Shown here piece by piece: positions 21,953-28,856 of a DNA stretch of 29,927 nt. The position numbers and the translations under genes are program-made. Within the stretch, counting starts at the first letter, position 1, and every line of letters starts with the position of its first letter. This DNA comes from a virus. Location of the stretch: IMG/VR virus record IMGVR_UViG_3300030107_001760, positions 1-29,927 of that record. One strand, written 5' to 3'. The notes beneath the pieces were generated by a model that had not been told where the DNA came from, searched no databases, and saw only the letters and a program-made list of their open reading frames with translations.

Positions 21953-23544
21953 TCTAAATCTTCATCAATTTCGTGAACCTCTTCCATTCTACCAGTAGTT
22001 CTATCATAATATAACTTACTAGCAGGACCAGTCAAGCCACTAAATCTATTCTTAATGACTCTGATTGTTGTTGTATGTCTTTCTTTCTCATCTTCATGTT
22101 GACCATTACGTTCTAAACCAAACACAATATCAGATAGCTGACCTATAGAAGCAGACCCTCTAAGCTGACTAAGAGAAGTGGCAGCACCCTCTTCATGTCC
22201 AGAAGATGTTGGTCGTCTAAGATGAGATACAAGAAGTAAACTAATATTTAACTCTTGCACTACAGTACGTAGCTTAGTCATAATCTCATCTAATGCTCTA
22301 CGTTCATCTCCATTCTGTTGATCTGAAACAATAATACTTACATGGTCGAGAACAATATACTTACAAGCCATAGCTTTAGCAAAGTATCTAACTCTTCCAA
22401 TGATTGTATCTACATTATTAGAACCAAAGTGGTCATAGAAAAACAACCTGTTAGTCCCTAATGTTTCATCAAAAGATTGTTTAAACTCTTCATCTGTAGT
22501 CTCAGAAAAAACATCTGGCAAGTGTAAAGGTTTGTTAGCTGATAAACTCATCATAGATAAACCAGATCGTTTGACAGACTCTTCCATAAACATCATACCA
22601 ATATTATCATTAGTAGATTGTAAGATATGATATACTAACTCTTTAAGGAATTGTGATTTACCTAGACCAGAACCTGCGGTAATAGTTACTAGCTCTCCCA
22701 TACGAATACCAAAGGTAAGTTTTTGTATACCTTCATAAGGATAGTTAACAGCAGATTCTGTAGCACCTTCCATAACTGTGTTCCACATATCTGCACCTGC
22801 AACAATACCTTCAGGTGTATAGGTCTTAGCATCCCACCAGTCACTAACAAATTTCTTTGTAGCATTATTGGAAAGATACTCATTAGCATCTTTGTATTGC
22901 ATAGGCATGATCTTAGCTTTAGGTGCTAGTATCTCAGACACTTTCTTTGCAGCCTTGCGACCTGCTTCATCATTGTCAAAAGATATAATGATGTTATCAA
23001 ACGACATCAAGAAGTCATAACATTTTGAAACATCTTTTGCAGCACCTGCCGCACCAGTCTTAACTGAAACAACAGACCACTTACTGCCTAGCATTTGGTA
23101 AGCAGATAAAGCATCCATCTCACCTTCAACTAAAGTAATATACTTACCCCCTTCTCTACTGGCTTGTTGACCAAACAACATGGAAGAAGAAATATCTCCT
23201 TCAGTAAAGAAGTCTTTTGAATTAACAAGTCTAACCTTGTTAGCTATATGCATACCTTCATTATCGTAAAAGGGATAGAAATGTTTTGTAGGATTAGATG
23301 TGACACCAAACTTACGACAGGTATCTTTACTAATGTTACGATTAACTATATCTTGTAGCACTCCCTCTGATAATTTAGTAGGTTTTACTAATTGTGGTGT
23401 TGCCATGTAATCTCCTTTTGGTGGTTTATAATAATTACAGCCAGTTGAAAAACATTTTTCAGAGCCATTAGCCCACACCCCTACATTATCTTTTGATCCA
23501 CAGACAGGGCATGGAATGTGTTTAATAAAGTTTTGTTTCTCCAT
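21949..23544 (-). CDS. Replicative primase-helicase, T7 gp4-like
   Basis: The 531-aa protein combines three parts. A zinc-binding primase head at 10-40 has C12, C15, C31 and C36. A TOPRIM core has VEGEMDA (139-145) and the metal site DND at 190-192. A DnaB-type (SF4) helicase has Walker A GSGLGKS at 291-297 (K296), Walker B YIVLD at 396-400 and the LLLVSH sensor ending at H441. It unwinds DNA and lays primers at the fork for the family A polymerase. It is close to the 566-aa T7 protein in length, and all motifs look intact. It overlaps the nuclease gene upstream by 23 nt and ends in ATGA overlap with the next. Confidence 0.93.
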   Translation of the reverse strand: MEKQNFIKHIPCPVCGSKDNVGVWANGSEKCFSTGCNYYKPPKGDYMATPQLVKPTKLSEGVLQDIVNRNISKDTCRKFGVTSNPTKHFYPFYDNEGMHIANKVRLVNSKDFFTEGDISSSMLFGQQASREGGKYITLVEGEMDALSAYQMLGSKWSVVSVKTGAAGAAKDVSKCYDFLMSFDNIIISFDNDEAGRKAAKKVSEILAPKAKIMPMQYKDANEYLSNNATKKFVSDWWDAKTYTPEGIVAGADMWNTVMEGATESAVNYPYEGIQKLTFGIRMGELVTITAGSGLGKSQFLKELVYHILQSTNDNIGMMFMEESVKRSGLSMMSLSANKPLHLPDVFSETTDEEFKQSFDETLGTNRLFFYDHFGSNNVDTIIGRVRYFAKAMACKYIVLDHVSIIVSDQQNGDERRALDEIMTKLRTVVQELNISLLLVSHLRRPTSSGHEEGAATSLSQLRGSASIGQLSDIVFGLERNGQHEDEKERHTTTIRVIKNRFSGLTGPASKLYYDRTTGRMEEVHEIDEDLE

Positions 23545-24361
23545 GTAATTCTTTTACCTTTGGTTCTTTTTCTACAGTCGTTAAATATTTTATACCATCA
23601 CTATACTTAAACATTCTTAAATCAGGAAAGCAATCGAATTTAAATTGGCAGTACCTACAAATTCTAGCTAACTGTTTGTTACCACTCTTACCTTCTGCTA
23701 TTGGTTCAGCACAAGGTTTAGGTTTAGTATCTTTATTACTAATAGTTTTTCTTAAAGATTCTATTCTACCTTTTGCATTTATAATATCAAAGTTTTCAAT
23801 TTCTAATAATGCAATCTCTCCTGTAGCTTTGTTCATAGCTAAGAAGAAACCAGTATCTTTACCTTCTGCTTCAACATAACCACTTAACTGACCAATATAA
23901 CCAAACTCATCATCATTGTCAAATCCATTTTTAAATTTTTTAAAGCCATAGTTACTGGCAGATTTAACATCAACAACTTCACCATCAATCTTACAATCGA
24001 GGTGTCCCTTAACTCCATTGATAGTTACCTCTTTCTGCTCTGAGGTAACAAGATGTCCTGCTTCTCTGGTAAGAAACAATACTAACTCTTCAATGATAGA
24101 TCCATATAAGAACCTCATCAAAGCATCTGGAGGTAGTTCTGATTCACGTTCAGGTCCATTGATCTCCATCCATATTCTTCTATCAGGTTTTCCAATAGAG
24201 GACATACGTAAAGATTTCTTTCTATCTGAACGACTCTGTTCCAAGTAGATTTTTAAAACATCTTGTATATTATCTATAAATAAAGAGAGATGTTCTTCTT
24301 TAATTTTCTTTGGTTGTTTAAGTCTATCTTGTATATCTTTTACTAAAGTATTAATATTCAT
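23522..24361 (-). CDS. PD-(D/E)XK exonuclease, Cas4/RecB-like
   Basis: The 279-aa protein has the RecB-type core: E91/E92 in a helix, GHLDCKIDG with D122, VVDVKSAS with D131 and K133, and GQLSGY with Q158 and Y162. Near the C-terminus C235-x2-C238-x5-C244, plus C217, forms a cysteine cluster like those holding an Fe-S cluster or zinc in Cas4/AddB-type nucleases. In pelagiphage-like genomes such a protein takes the place of T7 gp6 exonuclease in recycling host DNA and in recombination. RBS GGGG lies before ATG 24361. The possible Fe-S cluster is of interest because a SufT-like gene lies in the same operon. Confidence 0.8.
   Translation of the reverse strand: MNINTLVKDIQDRLKQPKKIKEEHLSLFIDNIQDVLKIYLEQSRSDRKKSLRMSSIGKPDRRIWMEINGPERESELPPDALMRFLYGSIIEELVLFLTREAGHLVTSEQKEVTINGVKGHLDCKIDGEVVDVKSASNYGFKKFKNGFDNDDEFGYIGQLSGYVEAEGKDTGFFLAMNKATGEIALLEIENFDIINAKGRIESLRKTISNKDTKPKPCAEPIAEGKSGNKQLARICRYCQFKFDCFPDLRMFKYSDGIKYLTTVEKEPKVKELHGETKLY
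23894..23922 (-). promoter_or_regulatory. Near-consensus promoter inside the nuclease gene
   Basis: TTGACA (23922-23917), 17-base spacer, TATATT (23899-23894), one mismatch in the -10. It is embedded in codons for FDNDDEFGYIG, about 0.35 kb before the primase-helicase start. It fits the series of TTGACA promoters on this strand but may be fortuitous. Confidence 0.3.
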
Positions 24362-24365
24362 AGTT

Positions 24366-24434
24366 ACCCCTTTCCCTCGTACACTATGATCGCTGAAAGC
24401 TTTGCTAGGATGGATCCACTCTCAACCCCAAATT
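24366..24434. other. GC-rich intergenic element with two palindromes
   Basis: This is the only intergenic stretch that breaks the AT-rich background: about 52% GC by hand count. It contains the 8-bp palindromes AAAGCTTT (24396-24403) and TGGATCCA (24411-24418), seven bases apart, between CCCC runs at both ends. On the minus strand it forms the leader of the nuclease gene. It has no intrinsic-terminator U run and no tRNA-like TPsiC motif. An operator, replication site or structured RNA leader are all possible. Confidence 0.35.
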
Positions 24435-24442
24435 AGTATTAA

Positions 24443-24874
24443 TTAATCAAAGTCACTATCATCATCATCTCCACCTGAATATTCTACAAGACTTATGACC
24501 TGTACCTTATTCAAGTATAAAGATGTACCATATTGATTAACCATTGGATGATCTTGATTAAAAGATATTTTAGCTTTGATAGAACTTCCATTACCTATCA
24601 TAACATTATCTGCATCAAAATCATTTTTCTCTACATCCATTACTGGAACCTTACGTGTTGTTCTCGCAACAACAAAGGGTCCACCAGAAGGATGACCTTC
24701 TTTTTCTTTTAGTTTAACACCTTTACTTTCTAATAGTTTCACATCAGCAGCAGGAATATTTCCTATATCTATCTGATACTTATTACTATACTCATCAGGT
24801 TTGTTTAGTTTCTGCCAATAAGCTTTACCACTTATCACAGCTTTTTCATAAGTTCTTTTCTCTTGTTGTGGCAT
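24443..24874 (-). CDS. Single-stranded DNA-binding protein, T7 gp2.5-like
   Basis: This 143-aa protein has an OB-fold-like central region with aromatic residues (YWQKLNKPDEYSNKYQIDI, residues about 19-37; YGTSLYLNKVQVISLVEY near the end). It ends in the acidic tail GGDDDDSDFD, the hallmark by which phage and bacterial SSBs recruit polymerase and primase-helicase. It coats single-stranded DNA at the fork. It is headed by a strong promoter (24936-24908) and RBS AGGAG, and followed by a GC-rich gap, so it may be expressed more strongly than its neighbours. Confidence 0.8.
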   Translation of the reverse strand: MPQQEKRTYEKAVISGKAYWQKLNKPDEYSNKYQIDIGNIPAADVKLLESKGVKLKEKEGHPSGGPFVVARTTRKVPVMDVEKNDFDADNVMIGNGSSIKAKISFNQDHPMVNQYGTSLYLNKVQVISLVEYSGGDDDDSDFD

Positions 24875-24907
24875 TTTTTACTCCTATAATTTATGACAAC
24901 TTTATAT

Positions 24908-24936
24908 ATTATAACACAATAAAATATATTTGTCAA
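24908..24936 (-). promoter_or_regulatory. Strong sigma-70 promoter for the SSB gene
   Basis: TTGACA (24936-24931), a 17-base spacer and TATAAT (24913-24908) match consensus exactly in a true intergenic gap of 70 bp. The start would be near 24901, giving a leader of about 26 nt with AGGAG before ATG 24874. The -35 flank CTTGACAAAT is shared with the promoter at 28621. This is the best promoter in the window along with that one. Confidence 0.85.
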
Positions 24937-24944
24937 GTCTTTTT

Positions 24945-25412
24945 TTAATTTAATTCAAATATTTTTACGTTATGACAATCAGCTCTTACTTTGTAACCAT
25001 TGCTTGTATCTACTTCTCCTTTCTTAAAAAACCTAGCCTTCTCAAAATATTCTTTTTTATCTAACATACCTAAGTACCAACCCACAGTTAAGTTACCTTT
25101 AATCCTGACAAAAGCATAGGCATCACATTTTTGTTTAGTGTTAGACTTAGATATACTACAATCATATTCTGGTAGAGGTTTAACTGAGGTTTGTTTAGTT
25201 TTAACATCAATCTTTTTACCATCTGGAGTAATCAAATCATAGTCATAAGTATTTTCCCATGTTCCCCCTAACACTTGTAAAGCTATTTGTTCTCCAATAA
25301 AACCTGCAATAGAACCATCACCTCTGAGTATGGAGTTTCTAAGCACTCCCATCTCATCAGCTTTTTTTCTGGCTTTATCAATCATCTCTAAAGATATTTC
25401 AATTTCTTTCAT
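24945..25412 (-). CDS. PD-(D/E)XK endonuclease next to DNA polymerase
   Basis: This 155-aa protein contains GFIGEQIALQVLGG with E41, YDYDLITPDGKKIDVKTKQ with D57/D59 and the D69-x-K71 pair, and a C-terminal beta-rich part (KGNLTVGWYLGM). The E...D...DxK order is that of restriction-endonuclease-like folds. It could play the part of T7 endonuclease I (host DNA breakdown and junction resolution), though I see no direct gp3 similarity. It starts by TAATG overlap with the polymerase stop, so the two are coupled, and the SSB promoter follows it. Confidence 0.7.
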   Translation of the reverse strand: MKEIEISLEMIDKARKKADEMGVLRNSILRGDGSIAGFIGEQIALQVLGGTWENTYDYDLITPDGKKIDVKTKQTSVKPLPEYDCSISKSNTKQKCDAYAFVRIKGNLTVGWYLGMLDKKEYFEKARFFKKGEVDTSNGYKVRADCHNVKIFELN

Positions 25413-27142
25413 TAGTGTGTCTCACTCCAGTTGTTTCCTATTTTTGAATCTGCATTGAGTGTAACTCTTAGATTAAGAAGTTTACCTACATCTTGTATAG
25501 TTTTGTCTGCAAGTTCTACTACATTTTGTGCATCCTTTCTTTCTACTTCGTACTGTAATTCATCATGTATTGTGTTTACTAATTTAGCTTTAAGTTTTAA
25601 TTTTTTAATTTCTTTATCTAATAAGATAGACCATTGCTTACAAACAATAGCACCTGCACCTTGCAATAATGTATTAAGAGATGATCGTACTTGTCTAACA
25701 TATAATCTTCTTCCATCAATACCTCTGATATATCCTCTTGTTGATTTTCTTTTGACAGCATTAATTAGTTTATTAAGTTGTGGCATATTACCTAAGAACT
25801 TTTGTTTTAATTGTTCTCCTTCTTTATGTGAGCCACCAACAATGGCACCTAACTTGGCAGCACCTGCTGAATACAAGAAGGCATAGATAAAAGTCTTAGC
25901 TTGTGCTTTTGTTTCTAGCCCTGCTGCTTTTTGATTGAAGAGATGGGGATCTCCATTGACAACAGCATCTATATATTTTTCATCCTTCATATAATGAGCT
26001 AACATTCTCAGCTCTAATCCTTTAGCATCCATACCAACCAAAGAATACCCATCAGGAACAGTCCAACATGACCTACATTCCACACCATAAGGTTTATCAT
26101 TGGATACAATGTTTGCAATGTTAGGATTGTTGTGAGTCATTCTACCAGTTACAGCACCCATAGTGTAAACATCACCATGAATCCTGCCATCATCTTGTAA
26201 AGCATCCAACCAACCTTCAATAGTCTTTGCCCTAGTCTCTAGCATCTTCCATTTAGATACCCCTTTAATGGCTCTAGGAGCCTTGTCAGGGATCGTTTCT
26301 AAATTTTCCTCTGTTATACGTGGTTGACCCTTCTTCGTGAAGTCTATGGGCTTCCATCCGTACATATTAAGCCTATCTATAATCTGTTTAGGACTACCTA
26401 AATTGAAGGGTTCAAATTCAATAGAGCTAAAACAACCCGCTACTACATCCTCGTAGTTGTGTATATGCTTGATACCAACACTAGATATTGTGCCATCCTT
26501 CTTTATTTTGGGTGAAACTTCTTTTATTAATTTAGGTTTAGGTAAAATCTTTTCACGTATTTCTTTTAGTATCTCATTTGATTGGCTTTTAACATCAGCC
26601 ATCAGGCAATGTGCTTTCTTTTCATTAAGATAGAAACCATTTCTCATTTGATTACCTATGATCTCTGCTATCTCATGCTCAAGTCTAATAGATTGTTCAG
26701 AGAAATCTAACTTTTCTTTTGCTATTAAATGTTTATATAACTTAGCTGTTACTTTAACATCTTGTACACAATAGTCAACCATTTCAGGAGTTAACTTACT
26801 CCAATCATTGTGTTCTCCCTTAGGTAGATTAAGGCGATCACCCCATGAGGACAATGAGTGACCGCCTTTTCTATCAGGATTGAACAAGGTAGAGAGGACT
26901 AGAGTATCTACCACATTTTGTTGTTCAATTCCTGTTAACCACAATTTATTTAACCAATGCATATCAAACTTAACAAAGTTATGTCCAATAATTATATCGT
27001 CTGGTCTTATGTTTCTTTTAAAATCTTTTTCATTTAAAGTTATAATTGTCTTATCTGTTTCAAGGTCTTGTAATACTGCAACCCATATTGTGTCTACATT
27101 ATACAAGCCATTTGTTTCAATGTCAACAACTATTTTTCTCAT
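25412..27142 (-). CDS. DNA polymerase, family A, with 3'-5' proofreading domain
   Basis: The 576-aa protein replicates the phage genome. Exonuclease motifs are intact: Exo I DIETN (D7, E9), Exo II NFVKFD (D60) and Exo III YCVQD (Y124, D128). Polymerase motif A is MDAKGLELRML (D372, E377). Motif B is KAQAKTFIYAFLYSAG (K412, K416, Y420), and motif C is HDE at 526-528. The residue matching E. coli Pol I 762 is tyrosine (Y420), as in T7. Two positions are odd: the usual motif B arginine (E. coli R754, T7 R518) is K412, and the YG of motif B reads Y424-S425. No 5'-3' exonuclease domain. ATG 27142 overlaps the previous stop (ATGA). Confidence 0.95.
   Translation of the reverse strand: MRKIVVDIETNGLYNVDTIWVAVLQDLETDKTIITLNEKDFKRNIRPDDIIIGHNFVKFDMHWLNKLWLTGIEQQNVVDTLVLSTLFNPDRKGGHSLSSWGDRLNLPKGEHNDWSKLTPEMVDYCVQDVKVTAKLYKHLIAKEKLDFSEQSIRLEHEIAEIIGNQMRNGFYLNEKKAHCLMADVKSQSNEILKEIREKILPKPKLIKEVSPKIKKDGTISSVGIKHIHNYEDVVAGCFSSIEFEPFNLGSPKQIIDRLNMYGWKPIDFTKKGQPRITEENLETIPDKAPRAIKGVSKWKMLETRAKTIEGWLDALQDDGRIHGDVYTMGAVTGRMTHNNPNIANIVSNDKPYGVECRSCWTVPDGYSLVGMDAKGLELRMLAHYMKDEKYIDAVVNGDPHLFNQKAAGLETKAQAKTFIYAFLYSAGAAKLGAIVGGSHKEGEQLKQKFLGNMPQLNKLINAVKRKSTRGYIRGIDGRRLYVRQVRSSLNTLLQGAGAIVCKQWSILLDKEIKKLKLKAKLVNTIHDELQYEVERKDAQNVVELADKTIQDVGKLLNLRVTLNADSKIGNNWSETH
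27098..27126 (-). promoter_or_regulatory. Exact sigma-70 consensus inside the start of DNA polymerase
   Basis: TTGACA (27126-27121), 17-base spacer, TATAAT (27103-27098). The bases also encode the Exo I motif VDIETNGLYN, so the -35 is dictated partly by D7-I8-E9 codons. It could provide extra transcript for the downstream nuclease and SSB genes, or be a coincidence. It shares TTGACATTGAAA and TATAATGTA with the promoter at 21921. Confidence 0.4.
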
Positions 27143-27336
27143 TCAGCATCCTTGAGTTTTTGTTTTGATTTTTCTATTTCTTCTGACAACTCTGTTAATC
27201 TTTCAACTCTATCAAGTAAGAACCAGTCTATATTTTTTCTTGCAACACGTAAACCACCTGACATAGAAGGTCTAAAGTTTTCTATAAAATCTTTTCTTAC
27301 AATTTTATAAGCATCTAATACATCTTTTGTAATCAT
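27139..27336 (-). CDS. Small helical protein coupled to DNA polymerase
   Basis: This 65-aa protein is nearly all helix: ITKDVLDAYKIVRKDFIENF, then WFLLDRVERLTELSEEIEKS, ending in a charged heptad-like stretch. It starts in ATGA overlap with the 44-aa gene and ends in ATGA overlap with the polymerase gene. There is no known motif. Coupling suggests a polymerase accessory factor or simply cotranslation. Confidence 0.6.
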   Translation of the reverse strand: MITKDVLDAYKIVRKDFIENFRPSMSGGLRVARKNIDWFLLDRVERLTELSEEIEKSKQKLKDAE

Positions 27337-27467
27337 ATCTTCACCTCTTTTGCTTCATAACAGTTCTCAAACCTTGCAATATATATTATATCAGGTTTGT
27401 TGTCAACCTTAATAACATCAAAAGGTTTATTTCTAACTTGTTTTTTTTCTCCATTTGATTTCTTCAT
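27333..27467 (-). CDS. Tiny protein of 44 aa
   Basis: ATG 27467 lies six bases after AGGAG, and the TGA overlaps the next ATG (ATGA). The product is basic and mixed: MKKSNGEKKQVRNKPFDVIK, then PDIIYIARFENCYEA. It overlaps the gene upstream by 35 nt in another frame. Ribosome site and coupling are the support. No function recognised. Confidence 0.5.
   Translation of the reverse strand: MKKSNGEKKQVRNKPFDVIKVDNKPDIIYIARFENCYEAKEVKI
27378..27406 (-). promoter_or_regulatory. Near-consensus promoter ahead of DNA polymerase
   Basis: TTGACA (27406-27401), 17-base spacer, TATATT (27383-27378), one mismatch in the -10. The start would be near 27371, 35 nt before the 65-aa gene that leads into the polymerase gene. 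It lies within the 44-aa ORF. The place is sensible for a replication promoter. Confidence 0.4.
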
Positions 27468-27588
27468 AGTTACTCCTGTATTCATCTGATGTATACTTCT
27501 GTCTTTCTTTTCTAGCAGAAGGTATTGACCAACGTGGTTTTTTACTTTGGTTTTTAGAAGGTTTTAATTTTTTACTCTTTAACTTCAC
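27433..27588 (-). CDS. Tiny basic protein of 51 aa, GTG start
   Basis: GTG 27588 overlaps the previous stop (GTGA), with AGGAG upstream. The product is strongly basic with Trp and Tyr residues: LKPSKNQSKKPRWSIPSARK, then YTSDEYRSNYEEIKWRKKTS. It could bind nucleic acid. It shares 35 nt with the 44-aa gene in another frame. Both frames look usable; this one has the more protein-like composition. Confidence 0.5.
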   Translation of the reverse strand: MKLKSKKLKPSKNQSKKPRWSIPSARKERQKYTSDEYRSNYEEIKWRKKTS

Positions 27589-27818
27589 TTAACTCTCCTA
27601 TGTTCTAACTCTCCTATACTCCAATAGTATCTAGGTTTAGTTCCTTTATGACTCTCAATTAAGATAGCAGGATTATCTCCTGTATCTTCCCAGTATTGTT
27701 TACCTGTATATTGCCAAGTGTAACCTTCTTCTTTAAGCTTGTCAACCTTATTAAAAAAATCTGCATTAGCTGTAGCAAACACAGACCAACCTAAAAGTAA
27801 TATAACTATCATATCCAA
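27585..27818 (-). CDS. Small exported protein
   Basis: The longest frame (77 aa) starts at ATG 27818; a second ATG at 27812 forms an ATGA overlap with the upstream stop and may be the real start. The N-terminus is a signal peptide (MIVILLLGWSVFATANA, probable cleavage after ANA), giving a mature protein of about 58 residues with FFNKVDKLKEEGYTWQYTGK and RYYWSIGELEHRR. It would act in the periplasm. It follows a small membrane protein gene, so the pair may modify the envelope of the infected cell. Unknown family. Confidence 0.6.
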   Translation of the reverse strand: MDMIVILLLGWSVFATANADFFNKVDKLKEEGYTWQYTGKQYWEDTGDNPAILIESHKGTKPRYYWSIGELEHRRVK

Positions 27819-28021
27819 TTATAAATCCCCCATATTCCTGCGGTTAAATAACAAATCTCCATTAACATTCTTGGTATATCTTTATCTTGTTTAGCGAACC
27901 ATATCCAAGCTACACAAGAGAATGAAGATATAGCCCACCCAATCCATAGTAAATGAACATGACCAGATGTTAGTAACAAAAGAGAACATACTGCTCCTAC
28001 AAAAGCTAACCAGCGATACAT
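27809..28021 (-). CDS. Small membrane protein with about three transmembrane helices
   Basis: The 70-aa product is strongly hydrophobic: LAFVGAVCSLLLLTSG (about 5-20), LLWIGWAISSFSCVAWIWF (about 24-42) and ICYLTAGIWGIYNWI (about 56-70), with a charged KQDKDIPR loop. The ribosome site is modest (GGAAA). Immediately before it on the mRNA, a strong AGGAG precedes a nine-codon ORF at 28053-28024 that could be a leader peptide. In layout it resembles small integral membrane proteins of marine phages. Function unknown; superinfection exclusion is one possibility. Confidence 0.6.
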   Translation of the reverse strand: MYRWLAFVGAVCSLLLLTSGHVHLLWIGWAISSFSCVAWIWFAKQDKDIPRMLMEICYLTAGIWGIYNWI

Positions 28022-28055
28022 AATTAATTTCCATTTTGGTTTAATATTTCCATAA

Positions 28056-28187
28056 CTATACTCCTCTCATCATCTTCAATAATAACTTTAAATTATCAAG
28101 TTCTTCACGCAACTCTGCTATTCTTATGTTAGCTTTTTGTAATTGCTCTTGTAACTCTTTAACATTTTGTTTATACATTTCTTCCAT
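28056..28187 (-). CDS. Tiny coiled-coil protein (43 aa)
   Basis: This frame encodes MEEMYKQNVKELQEQLQKAN followed by IRIAELREELDNLKLLLKMM, a clear leucine-heptad coiled coil covering nearly the whole protein. Alternative starts are ATG 28190, 28193 or the internal ATG 28178, which has GGAA upstream. It overlaps the gene upstream by 17 nt. A dimerising adaptor or inhibitor is plausible. No homology recognised. Confidence 0.5.
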   Translation of the reverse strand: MEEMYKQNVKELQEQLQKANIRIAELREELDNLKLLLKMMRGV

Positions 28188-28365
28188 CATCATCACCAAA
28201 TATATTCATTATTAATATATCAATAATATCTCTATACTCCTCTTGAGAATAACAATCTATTTTAATTTCTTTAACCAACTCAATAAAGTGTTCTAATTTA
28301 TCTGCCCTAACTACTAACTCCTCATTAGGATTTAGTACATGATTAAAGTCATCTTTAGTAACCAT
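28171..28365 (-). CDS. Small acidic protein
   Basis: This 64-aa protein is acidic: VLNPNEELVVRADKLEHFIE, SQEEYRDIIDILIMNIF and an FGDDDG end. It lies one base after the previous gene, within the promoter-28621 transcript. It has no cysteine pairs and no membrane segment. Small acidic early proteins of phages often bind and inhibit host enzymes or mimic DNA; nothing in the sequence proves that here. Confidence 0.55.
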   Translation of the reverse strand: MVTKDDFNHVLNPNEELVVRADKLEHFIELVKEIKIDCYSQEEYRDIIDILIMNIFGDDDGRNV

Positions 28366-28366
28366 A

Positions 28367-28564
28367 TTAATCTACTCTATCAGATAAAGGATGAATTTCT
28401 GTATCAGTTATTTCAAAGTATTCTATAGCAGGATGATCGTCTATTGTTAGTTCATCAATAACATCATCTGGATCATAACCCTTTGATAAATCTAACATAA
28501 TTGTTACAAATACTCTATTAGGAGTGTTACTAATATTATTTTTAGCAGGTCTTATAGTAGTCAT
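28367..28564 (-). CDS. First gene of the promoter-28621 transcript, unknown
   Basis: This 65-aa protein starts after an excellent AAGGAG within the leader of the strongest-looking early promoter. It begins TTIRPAKNNISNTPNRVFVT, then turns acidic with GYDPDDVIDELTIDDHPAIE, and looks like a small alpha/beta fold. Being first on a consensus promoter, it is likely made early and in quantity. No known family recognised. Confidence 0.6.
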   Translation of the reverse strand: MTTIRPAKNNISNTPNRVFVTIMLDLSKGYDPDDVIDELTIDDHPAIEYFEITDTEIHPLSDRVD

Positions 28565-28593
28565 TTATGCTCTCCTTTATGTCTACTTATTCT

Positions 28594-28621
28594 ATTATAC
28601 ACAGTTATAAAAATTTGTCAA
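28594..28621 (-). promoter_or_regulatory. Strong sigma-70 promoter of the early minus operon
   Basis: TTGACA (28621-28616), a 16-base spacer and TATAAT (28599-28594) match consensus exactly in the largest intergenic gap of the window (28565-28679). Transcription would start near 28587, with AAGGAG before ATG 28564. GTTATAAAAAT repeats lie in and just upstream of it and may be operator sites. This promoter probably drives the run of small genes into DNA polymerase. Confidence 0.85.
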
Positions 28622-28641
28622 GTATTATCTGTTATAAAAAT
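28604..28641. repeat. Direct repeat GTTATAAAAAT in the promoter
   Basis: GTTATAAAAAT occurs at 28604-28614, inside the promoter spacer, and again at 28631-28641, just upstream of the -35, 27 bp apart. A third shorter match GTTATAA lies at 28661. A spacing of 27-30 bp puts the copies at roughly three helical turns, suiting a repressor or activator. Low-complexity AT sequence makes chance repeats possible. Confidence 0.35.
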
Positions 28642-28679
28642 CATATTAATATATTGTTGTGTTATAATTACAACTGTTA

Positions 28680-28856
28680 TTAATCTTCCACTTGATATTT
28701 ATATTTTCCTTTTTCAAAATCTTCTCTCTCTTTCAATACTTTAATTACAGTTTGTTCAACAAGCATTTCAAACCAATCACTTTTTATAAGTTCCTCCAAC
28801 CTAACTGTTATCATTTCTTCTAACAAGTCTGCTACTCGTTGACTAGATTTCTTCAT
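28680..28856 (-). CDS. Small helical protein (58 aa)
   Basis: ATG 28856 starts a frame overlapping the upstream zinc-finger gene by 14 nt. The product is amphipathic helix: SSQRVADLLEEMITVRLEEL, SDWFEMLVEQTVIKVLKERE and a charged tail KGKYKYQVED. It is the last gene before the promoter gap. No known motif. Confidence 0.55.
   Translation of the reverse strand: MKKSSQRVADLLEEMITVRLEELIKSDWFEMLVEQTVIKVLKEREDFEKGKYKYQVED

Noticed and set aside
22010-22040. TTGACT-N16-TATATT on the minus strand within the helicase gene
   Set aside because: One mismatch in each hexamer and coding location; close to what chance gives in AT-rich DNA.
24396-24418. HindIII- and BamHI-like sites close together, as in a cloning polylinker
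   Set aside because: No further polylinker sites or vector-like sequence flank them and genes continue normally on both sides, so a cloning scar is unlikely.
25431-25886. 151-aa plus-strand ORF opposite DNA polymerase
   Set aside because: Shadow of polymerase motifs B and C on the other strand, with no ribosome site and no sensible operon context.
27715-27745. TTGACA on the minus strand near 27740 with TACACT after 17 bases
   Set aside because: Only four of six -10 positions match, so it is too weak to list as a promoter.
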